This document shows, in pieces, positions 1 through 6,403 of a DNA stretch of 13,246 bases. Position numbers and translations under genes: made by a program. Under the pieces are notes generated by a model, which was given only the letters and a program-made list of their open reading frames with translations, was not told the DNA's origin and ran no database searches. Numbering within the stretch: position 1 is the stretch's first letter; each line of letters begins with the position of its first letter. Source of the stretch: UBA2137 sp050251555 (lineage in GTDB: Bacteria; Pseudomonadota; Alphaproteobacteria; Micavibrionales; Micavibrionaceae); NCBI GenBank assembly GCA_050251555.1, contig JBFWMN010000048.1, forward strand, positions 1-13,246, given 5' to 3'.

Positions 1-6
1 GAAAAA

Positions 7-20
7 AAAGTTGCAACTTT
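7..20. promoter_or_regulatory. Perfect 14-bp palindrome overlapping a -35 region
   Basis: AAAGTTG is followed directly by its reverse complement CAACTTT, with no spacer. The palindrome overlaps the -35-like TTGCAAC (11-17) of the promoter proposed for the next gene, so a dimeric regulator bound here could block or modulate polymerase. It sits in an A-rich start of the window, and part of its symmetry could be chance. No regulator is encoded nearby to pair it with. Confidence 0.35.
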
Positions 21-39
21 ATTGCGCGGCGGCTACATC
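11..39 (+). promoter_or_regulatory. Promoter candidate for the SAM hydrolase-like gene
   Basis: TTGCAAC (11-17), a 14-nt spacer and GCTACATC (32-39) fit the Caulobacter housekeeping consensus TTGACGS-N10-14-GCTANAWC. The -10 element matches at every defined position and the -35 keeps TTG and the final C. Transcription would start near position 46, leaving a leader of about 54 nt before the ATG at 100. The consensus comes from a related group of bacteria, so this is an inference from pattern, not proof. Confidence 0.45.
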
Positions 40-49
40 TGCTCTTAAA

Positions 50-68
50 AAACATGAGGTTCATGTTT
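50..68. promoter_or_regulatory. 19-bp operator-like dyad in the leader
   Basis: AAACATGA and TCATGTTT are perfect 8-bp inverted arms around a 3-nt GGT spacer. The dyad lies just downstream of the predicted transcription start and ends 31 nt before the ATG at 100. That is a classic place for a repressor dimer; the RNA could also fold as a small hairpin, although a 3-nt loop and AT-rich stem make this weak. No adjacent transcription-factor gene is visible. Confidence 0.4.
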
Positions 69-99
69 GTAAAATCTTAAGGGAGCAAAAGAGTTTTCC

Positions 100-951
100 A
101 TGAAACTTGAACAAAAATACATTCGCCTGATGGCGGATTACGGCCCTACGGGCGATATGGCGTTTTCCGAAGTGGAAGACCGTCTGCATCAGGAGCTTGG
201 TAGCATTCAAGCCGAGAAATTCGAACAAGGAACACTGTTGAGCTATCAGCTCAGTGTCACACCTGTCCGCCCTTTGAACAGTATCGAAAACGGTTTTGTG
301 ACCGCACAGCTCGCGATCAATGCGCGTCTGGGCGACAAGTTCATTGTCTATAACAATGTGGCACCCCGTAAAGATAACCTCGAAGCACGCCAGAAAAATG
401 CCGGCGAGCCGTTCATCTATCTGCGCCTGAAAAACGGTGTACAGGTTTTGACGGTGAATAGCGGTCATTCTGCGACTTTGATGAAGCCTTTTGCTGAAGA
501 GATCAAACTGGTCAAGGTTGATAACGACAAGACCCAGTTCCGCTCACGCGACAACTACCCACGCGTTCTGGGTCAGTTGGTACGCGGAGATATGTCCTTC
601 CTCGGCGAAGACGGTTTTGATTTCGTGCCTGATGAATTCCCCGAGAATGTCGTTGTTTACAATGACGGTTACGGCAACCTGAAAACCTCCGTATCGGTAG
701 AAGCGATCGACAAATATCGCGGTCAGCGCCGCACGGTTGAGGTCAATGGTCGTATTCAGTATGTGATGATCGGCGAAGGTATCTTTTCGGTGCGTGACGG
801 TGAGTTTTGCATGGCAAAAGGCAGCTCGGGCTGGGAATTGCCTGACGGAACACGTCGTGACTTTGTCGAGTTGGTTAAACGCGGCGGATCGGCCTATGCC
901 GAATTTGCCAAGCCTCCCGCAGGTTTGAAGATCAACTTCATCGAACAATAA
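100..951 (+). CDS. SAM hydrolase/halogenase-like (DUF62 superfamily) protein, probably with an altered active site
   Basis: The protein has 283 aa and no signal peptide or membrane segment, so it is likely cytosolic. I recognise it only by motif layout. An ADYG motif (residues 12-15) near the N-terminus stands where family members have TDFG. IVYNNVAPRKD (82-92) stands where they have VVDPGVGT.R, and FRSRD (147-151) where they have FHGRD. In the C-terminal barrel region, YGNLKTS (191-197) matches FGNL.T, and GSSG (241-244) followed by RGGSA (261-265) resembles the NS.G...GSA end of the family. Length also fits (about 260-300 aa). Family members transfer the adenosyl group of S-adenosylmethionine to water or halide. 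Here the catalytic Asp position looks like Asn and the catalytic His position like Arg, so the activity may be lost or changed. The ATG follows AAAAGAG by 6 nt. The gene stands alone, with its own promoter and terminator. The homology is inference without alignment; the reading frame itself is certain. Confidence 0.55.
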   Translation: MKLEQKYIRLMADYGPTGDMAFSEVEDRLHQELGSIQAEKFEQGTLLSYQLSVTPVRPLNSIENGFVTAQLAINARLGDKFIVYNNVAPRKDNLEARQKNAGEPFIYLRLKNGVQVLTVNSGHSATLMKPFAEEIKLVKVDNDKTQFRSRDNYPRVLGQLVRGDMSFLGEDGFDFVPDEFPENVVVYNDGYGNLKTSVSVEAIDKYRGQRRTVEVNGRIQYVMIGEGIFSVRDGEFCMAKGSSGWELPDGTRRDFVELVKRGGSAYAEFAKPPAGLKINFIEQ

Positions 952-976
952 GAAGACGACAGCAAACAGAATATAA

Positions 977-1001
977 AAAAGGCCCTATTCAAGGGCCTTT
1001 T
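977..1001. terminator. Bidirectional rho-independent terminator between convergent genes
   Basis: A perfect 10-bp stem (977-986 with 992-1001, core GGCCCT/AGGGCC) closes a 5-nt loop. On the plus strand it is followed by a T-rich run (TTTTCTTTTT); on the minus strand it is followed by TTTTTTAT, from the A-run at 975-980. It can therefore stop transcripts arriving from both sides. It overlaps the last codons and the TAG stop of the reverse gene that ends at 985, and lies 25 nt past the stop of the forward gene. Confidence 0.85.
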
Positions 1002-2886
1002 CTTTTTCCTCAATGATCGCGAGTTCTTTAAGCGTTCCCATACGTAAGATCACTTCACGTTCCAGATTATAATACGTGGATTTTAAGGCTTGTGGTCCGC
1101 GGAATTTCCATTTCAGATCTTCCTGTACCAAGGTGTACGCTTTGCGCCAATCCTCACTGCGTACCAATTCCTGCATCAATTCAAGGCGGGCAATCAGATA
1201 CACTTTTTGTATGGCAATCGCCTTTTCCAATGCATTGATCGATGCTTCCTTACGGTTGCCCTCAAAGGCTGGGTCACGGCGAATGACATGGGCCAGTAAA
1301 TAGGGGGCACGGGCCAGCTTCAGGTTGCGATCTAGAGCGCGGTCGATATCCTTATAAATCGAAATCAACTGGTCGGTTGTCGGTGTCGCGGGAAGTGCGG
1401 CGAGCTTAGAGGCCGCCATATTCAAATAAGCGCGACCCTCCAGTGTCAGCGAGATTTTACTGGCAAGCTCGGCGCGTTCATACGTACCCAGTCCGAAAAA
1501 GCGGTTATTTCCATCTAAAATATAGGTGCTTAAGAAAGGCGGTATGACAACGCTAAGGGCGGCCACAGTCATCAGGAAACGTAAGGCGGGATGGGCCGGT
1601 TCACGCGTGATCAACTCGTCATGGGCGGTATCTTCCTCGCCCTCAATTTCAAGCTGTTTGCCTGTTTCCTTGTCATGACGTGCCCAGTTACCAAGCCATG
1701 CGCCCAGCACGCATAAAGTGGGCCCGACGAAAAACACGGCGGCGATCAATCCTTGTAGAGCAAATGCTCCAAAAGCACAAAAGGTCGTCAGATTAAGCAT
1801 GATATTGACGTGCTTTTTGCGTAAAGAGCGCCACGCGACATAGACAATCGTTCCGCCGATAAAGAGCCATAAAAGCGGCCCGAGAAAACCGAGTTCGGCC
1901 CACAGATGCAGAATGTCGTTATGCGCGGTATAGCCTGCGGATGTTTCTTCGGGCAGACGTTCACTGCCGTAAAAGAATGAGAATGTACCGTACCCTGTGC
2001 CCAAATACGGATGTGCCTTGATCATATTCCATGAAGCTTCCCAGATAAGCGGGCGATTCCAAAGGGCGGGCTTTTCCCCTTCAATAACGGCAATCGTGTT
2101 GCCGATCGCCGTGTTGCCTTCGGATTTATTGGCAAAATTGACCAATAGAAAAACACCCAACGAGATGGCAAGCGCAATGATGGCAGGACGCGTTAAACGG
2201 GCGCGCAGACAAACCAATAACGGAACCATCATCAGGATCAGGCCGAAGGAAGCGCCTCTTGAGCCTGTTGTTGCGAGGGCCGCCGCACATAAAATCATCA
2301 AAAGGCAGGTGGCTTTTTGATGCGGAAATTTGAGGCTTGCATAAAAATTGGCGAAGAAGGACAAGGCGTACAATGTCGCTAGCGAATTGGGATCGTTCAA
2401 GGGCCAAGAGGCACGTCCGAAGACAAGCGGATCGCGGAAAAAGTAGTATTGTGTCAGCGAGATGATCGCCAACAAACCGCTCACCCCGAGGAGACCGCTC
2501 AAAGTCAGAGCCCGTGTATCATGGTCTGCCATTAGCATGAAAATCATACTTAACGGGAAAAGAGCAAACAGCCAGAACATGGTTGCCGACACCCATGGAA
2601 TTTCGGAGGTGAAAACCGAGCTTAGAACCAAAAGGCTTAATCCGAATGCGCCGACCACAGGCCAGGTGACAGGGCGCAGCTTCACGTAGTGAAAAAGGGT
2701 TTTGGGATGAGGGCTGCGCCAAATCAAGCCTATGGCAACTATCATCAATGCGCAGGCAATGCCAATCGTTTCAATGTCAAAGCCAGGAATAGGCGTACAG
2801 GCCAAAAACGTCGCCGACAGCCATAGAACGGCTGCCGTAAAGGCAGGCCATTTTGCCGTTTTGAAAAGTGTTACAAAATCAGACAT
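985..2886 (-). CDS. O-antigen ligase/polymerase family membrane protein (WaaL/Wzy-type)
   Basis: This 633-aa protein has about ten or more hydrophobic segments up to residue ~405, a charged stretch, one more membrane segment around 435-455, and a soluble helical tail of about 175 aa that looks TPR-like (repeated Ala/Leu-rich helices near 560-620). The family signature is visible: SRGASFG around Arg210, the RPLIWE...HPYLGTGYG stretch, and a large loop with AHNDILHLWAELG (His322). A conserved Arg and His in these places are needed in O-antigen ligases. Members join lipid-linked glycans to lipid A-core, polymerise them, or glycosylate proteins; the substrate cannot be told from sequence. The ATG overlaps the addA stop by 8 nt (2879-2886), so it is likely translationally coupled as last gene of the operon. 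Its stop lies inside the shared terminator stem. No glycosyltransferase genes neighbour it, which is unusual for this family. Confidence 0.85.
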   Translation of the reverse strand: MSDFVTLFKTAKWPAFTAAVLWLSATFLACTPIPGFDIETIGIACALMIVAIGLIWRSPHPKTLFHYVKLRPVTWPVVGAFGLSLLVLSSVFTSEIPWVSATMFWLFALFPLSMIFMLMADHDTRALTLSGLLGVSGLLAIISLTQYYFFRDPLVFGRASWPLNDPNSLATLYALSFFANFYASLKFPHQKATCLLMILCAAALATTGSRGASFGLILMMVPLLVCLRARLTRPAIIALAISLGVFLLVNFANKSEGNTAIGNTIAVIEGEKPALWNRPLIWEASWNMIKAHPYLGTGYGTFSFFYGSERLPEETSAGYTAHNDILHLWAELGFLGPLLWLFIGGTIVYVAWRSLRKKHVNIMLNLTTFCAFGAFALQGLIAAVFFVGPTLCVLGAWLGNWARHDKETGKQLEIEGEEDTAHDELITREPAHPALRFLMTVAALSVVIPPFLSTYILDGNNRFFGLGTYERAELASKISLTLEGRAYLNMAASKLAALPATPTTDQLISIYKDIDRALDRNLKLARAPYLLAHVIRRDPAFEGNRKEASINALEKAIAIQKVYLIARLELMQELVRSEDWRKAYTLVQEDLKWKFRGPQALKSTYYNLEREVILRMGTLKELAIIEEKEKALE

Positions 2887-5800
2887 CGACGTTTACTAGC
2901 CTTGGTATATGCGTCCATAAGAGGCCGCACGAAATCTCCCGATCTTTATAGATGCGGCTCAAGATGTCCTTATAGGCTCTGAGCTGAACGCGATAGGCTT
3001 GCGGGATATCTTCGGGATTTTCCGGTGCGGGCCGATTGGTTTTATAATCGATAATCAGCACTTTGTCAGGCAAAATGACAAGACGGTCAACTTGCCCGCT
3101 GACGCGCTCTTTCTCGTTTCCTGCTTCACCCAGTATCGGCACCTCGGCCTTTGATCCTTCACCAAAGACGGGGGCGAAGACGGGGTCTTGCAGAATCGTC
3201 AGAATTTCAGCGGCAATCTCTTGTTGTTGCGTGTCGCTCAAGCGGTGGGCTTTTTGCGCCAGAAAGACTTTGAGCGCCTGATCACGGCGAGCTTCGGGCA
3301 GATCGGGAACAAATTGCAAGGCAGCGTGAATAATCAGGCCGCGCTTAAAACGGCGCTCCCCTTCCGTACGTATGTGCGGGTCCAGCGGTGAAATCAGACG
3401 TTCATCGGGAAGGGCGGCTTTGGATGGCTGCAGGATGCGGGTCTTTTCCTCGTGATGGGGGACGGGAGTAAAAACCCATTCGGGTAAAAGCAGTCTCTCT
3501 TTTTCTGGTTTTACCTCGTCCGCCTCGCGCAGTTCCGCTTGAGGCAAAGGCGCCTCACGGCGGAAAATCTGATGTCCGCGTGCATTGTGCTCGATTGTGT
3601 ATCCTGTCGGCGGCGTGGTTTCCATTTCACGGAACAGCTTGTGCGCAAGGCTGTACCAGCTTTCTTCGGACAGGTCGCTTTCCTTGTTGATCGAGCCGCA
3701 AATGTAAAGCTCGTCTTCGGCGCGGGTCAGCGCGACATACAGAAGGCGGCGATACTCGTCAATCTCTTCATTCTGTTTACGGTTTTGGGCGTTGGTGAGG
3801 ACCGCTACGTTTTTCCGTGCTTCGGTGGTCGCAAGAATCGTCATATCTTCGCGGTCGGTATAAAGGCGGCTTTCAATCGCGCTCATCTGATTGAGAGATT
3901 GCTTGGAACGTGCCGCATCCGCCAATATGACGATCGGTGCCTGAAGACCTTTCGCCCCGTGGGCCGTCATGATACGTACGCGCCCGTTTGCCTTTTCCAT
4001 TTCGCGTTTAATCTCGGTCTGTGCCGTTGCCGCTTCGGCGACAAAAGCCTGCAAGCCCTGATACTGGCGGGCTGAAACCCAGCTTGCGGCCTGACCTAAA
4101 AAAGTTTCGAGCGGGTCGAAGGCCTCTTCGGATAAACGTCGGTAAATGGCGCGCCAGCCGCTTCCCTTGGGGTCGGCAGGGCAAGGTGAGGCCAGAAGGC
4201 TTGCAAAAAATCCATAAGGGGTTTGTGTGCGGGCAAGCTCTTGTAAATCCTGAAGCCAGCTCAGAATGGCTTCGTCTTTTAAAGTCTCAATAAGATGTTG
4301 TCCGTCTTGACGCGGCAGACAAAGCGCCATCAGTTTTTCGTCATCCCAGCCAATCAGCGGGGATTTCAAAAGACAGGCCAGTGCGTAATCATCTTCGGGA
4401 AGAAGGGCGACATTCGCAGCCGCCAAAATATCTTGAATCGCGATATGTTCGGTCAAAATCATGCGGTCCAAACCTTCAACAGCGACACCGCGCTTTTTCA
4501 GTTCGCGGACCAGATCTTTTTGAAAGGGCGAACGACGCCGCAAAAGAATGAGAATATCATCCGCCGTGACTGCCCTTGCCCCTTTATTGGTGTGAAGAAG
4601 GCGTTTGCGTGCAATCCAGCCCGCAATCTCGTCAGCGATTTTTTCAGCCAGTCTTGCGGCAGAGGCTTTTTCGGCAGCCTCGCCCTTTTCTTCAATCGAA
4701 GGTAAGGGCCATTTGGCGTTTTCTTTTTCAGGGGCTCCCGTTTCCAAAGGCCAGAGCGTCACTGTTCCGCTATCCGCCATTTTACTGGCGGCGTGGTTGA
4801 TCTCGCCGTCCTGATCGGTGAGGGATTTACGCAGGAAATCTTCTTCGAAAAGACGGTCGACAAAGCGCAAAACAGGGGCTTGCGAACGGAATGAGACATT
4901 TAAAGGAATATCTTCAAACGGGTGTTCAACCCGTGCAAAAGCGGTCTTATAGTAACGACGTTTTTCATCAAAAATGCCGGGTTCTGCTCCCTGAAATCCA
5001 TAGATGGATTGCTTATCATCGCCCACGACAAAAAGCGTACGAAAAACATCGTCACGTGCACCTGTGCCTTCCAAGAGGGGCTTTACAAGCGTATCAATGA
5101 CAGCCCATTGGTCTTCGTTTGTGTCTTGAGCCTCATCAACCAAAATATGGTCTATCCCGCCATCCAAACGATAGAGAACCCATTCAAAGGCATTGTCCAG
5201 CGATCCGCCGAAAAGCCGCCCCTGAAACAGGTCAGCCGTACGTGCGATCAGATCATCAAATTCGAGAAGCCCTTGCCGTTCCTTGGCCCTGGCAAAACGC
5301 GTATGAACTTTATTGGCAAAGGCGAAAAGCTGCCCTGTCAGTTCGGCACTCTCAAGGGCGGCGACAGTCTCAATCAGTTTGGCGTAAGCGTCATCCAACT
5401 GCCCATAGAGAGTGTTTAGCGTTTCATCGCTGTTTTTTAAGGATTTCAGTGTTCCTGCCTTCGTACAAAAATCAGCAATGAAGCGGTCTTTAATCTCGTT
5501 CGCGGGCGGCGAATTCAGCTCCACCCACCCGCTGAAAATAGAGGCGGAATTCAGAAAATCTCCGACAAGCTTGCCCTTCACCGCATGGCTGTCGCAATAG
5601 GCGGAAATCTCGCGGAAGAGCGGGAAAGCGCGGTCGATAAAATCACGGACGGCGCCTTCATATGTTGCTTGTAGAGATAAGCCCAGACGGTGGCGGGCAC
5701 GGGTTTCATAAGACCCTGTAACCTGCGCCTTCCCGTCCTCGAAATCCAGACGGTGGGTTTTGAACAAAGCACCTGTCAATTGCGTCAGATCATCGGCACT

Positions 5801-6403
5801 TAAACTGCGTACGAGTTTTTGGAATGCGGGCTTTTCAGACTCACTTTTTTGTATCTCGCCAAGCGTTTCCAAAACCGTCTTTTTCAAAAGCGGCTTGGGA
5901 TCTTCCAGCTTTTCAAAGGAGGGCGGCAATCCCGCCTCAACCGGAAAACGACGTAAGACAGATTCGCAAAATGCATGGATCGTCATGACATTTAAGCCGC
6001 CCGGCGCATCGACAACACGCGCAAAAAGCTGGCGGGCTGCCTCGATGAGTTTTGCATCAGGCGTGACCCCCGTCAGTTTTTCGAGGTCGCCTTGCAGTTT
6101 CGCTTCATCTTCGGAGGCCCATTTGGCAAGGCGCGCAGCAATACGGATATTCATTTCCGCAGCCCCTGCCTTCGTAAAGGTCAGACACAAAATTTTATGC
6201 GGCTCGGTTCCCGCCATGTCGCCTTTGGGCAGCAGGAGGCGCAAAACGCGATCGGACAGGACTTTGGTTTTCCCCGTTCCTGCTGACGCCCCGACCCAAG
6301 AGGAGTGATGGGGGGCGGATGCAAGGTTCTGGTCTTTGGAAGCGTGGCCCACAAGGTCGGGGTTCATTGCATCGGCGATGACGGGTAAGACTTGGCTGCT
6401 CAT
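2879..6403 (-). CDS. addA: Double-strand break repair helicase-nuclease AddA
   Basis: AddA is the motor and one of the two nucleases of AddAB, which unwinds and trims broken DNA ends to prepare 3' tails for RecA. The 1174-aa protein has a UvrD-type Walker A (GASAGTGKT, residues 38-46), the LCLTFTKAGAAEM motif, the Walker B DEAQD (423-427), GDDKQSIYGFQG, and the late helicase motifs MTAHGAKGLQ and YRRLLYVALTRA. The C-terminal RecB-like nuclease domain shows His1026, GQVDR with Asp1106, and DYKTN with Asp1119 and Lys1121, so both activities look intact. Length is normal for alphaproteobacterial AddA. The ATG overlaps the addB stop as ATGA (6400-6403), and AGGGAG lies 7 nt upstream, which fixes the start. 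It is followed by an O-antigen ligase-like gene; in many relatives I would expect a thioredoxin gene here. Confidence 0.97.
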   Translation of the reverse strand: MSSQVLPVIADAMNPDLVGHASKDQNLASAPHHSSWVGASAGTGKTKVLSDRVLRLLLPKGDMAGTEPHKILCLTFTKAGAAEMNIRIAARLAKWASEDEAKLQGDLEKLTGVTPDAKLIEAARQLFARVVDAPGGLNVMTIHAFCESVLRRFPVEAGLPPSFEKLEDPKPLLKKTVLETLGEIQKSESEKPAFQKLVRSLSADDLTQLTGALFKTHRLDFEDGKAQVTGSYETRARHRLGLSLQATYEGAVRDFIDRAFPLFREISAYCDSHAVKGKLVGDFLNSASIFSGWVELNSPPANEIKDRFIADFCTKAGTLKSLKNSDETLNTLYGQLDDAYAKLIETVAALESAELTGQLFAFANKVHTRFARAKERQGLLEFDDLIARTADLFQGRLFGGSLDNAFEWVLYRLDGGIDHILVDEAQDTNEDQWAVIDTLVKPLLEGTGARDDVFRTLFVVGDDKQSIYGFQGAEPGIFDEKRRYYKTAFARVEHPFEDIPLNVSFRSQAPVLRFVDRLFEEDFLRKSLTDQDGEINHAASKMADSGTVTLWPLETGAPEKENAKWPLPSIEEKGEAAEKASAARLAEKIADEIAGWIARKRLLHTNKGARAVTADDILILLRRRSPFQKDLVRELKKRGVAVEGLDRMILTEHIAIQDILAAANVALLPEDDYALACLLKSPLIGWDDEKLMALCLPRQDGQHLIETLKDEAILSWLQDLQELARTQTPYGFFASLLASPCPADPKGSGWRAIYRRLSEEAFDPLETFLGQAASWVSARQYQGLQAFVAEAATAQTEIKREMEKANGRVRIMTAHGAKGLQAPIVILADAARSKQSLNQMSAIESRLYTDREDMTILATTEARKNVAVLTNAQNRKQNEEIDEYRRLLYVALTRAEDELYICGSINKESDLSEESWYSLAHKLFREMETTPPTGYTIEHNARGHQIFRREAPLPQAELREADEVKPEKERLLLPEWVFTPVPHHEEKTRILQPSKAALPDERLISPLDPHIRTEGERRFKRGLIIHAALQFVPDLPEARRDQALKVFLAQKAHRLSDTQQQEIAAEILTILQDPVFAPVFGEGSKAEVPILGEAGNEKERVSGQVDRLVILPDKVLIIDYKTNRPAPENPEDIPQAYRVQLRAYKDILSRIYKDREISCGLLWTHIPRLVNVDV

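Noticed and set aside
544..948. A 134-codon reverse open frame opposite the SAM hydrolase-like gene.
   Set aside because: It has no motifs, and the forward frame carries family motifs, its own start context and a terminator, so the reverse frame is a shadow.
3539..4075. A 178-codon forward open frame inside addA, and similar long frames opposite addB and addA.
   Set aside because: The compositions look like antisense shadows of the repair genes, with no recognisable motif or independent start context. AddA is continuous and well conserved on the other strand.
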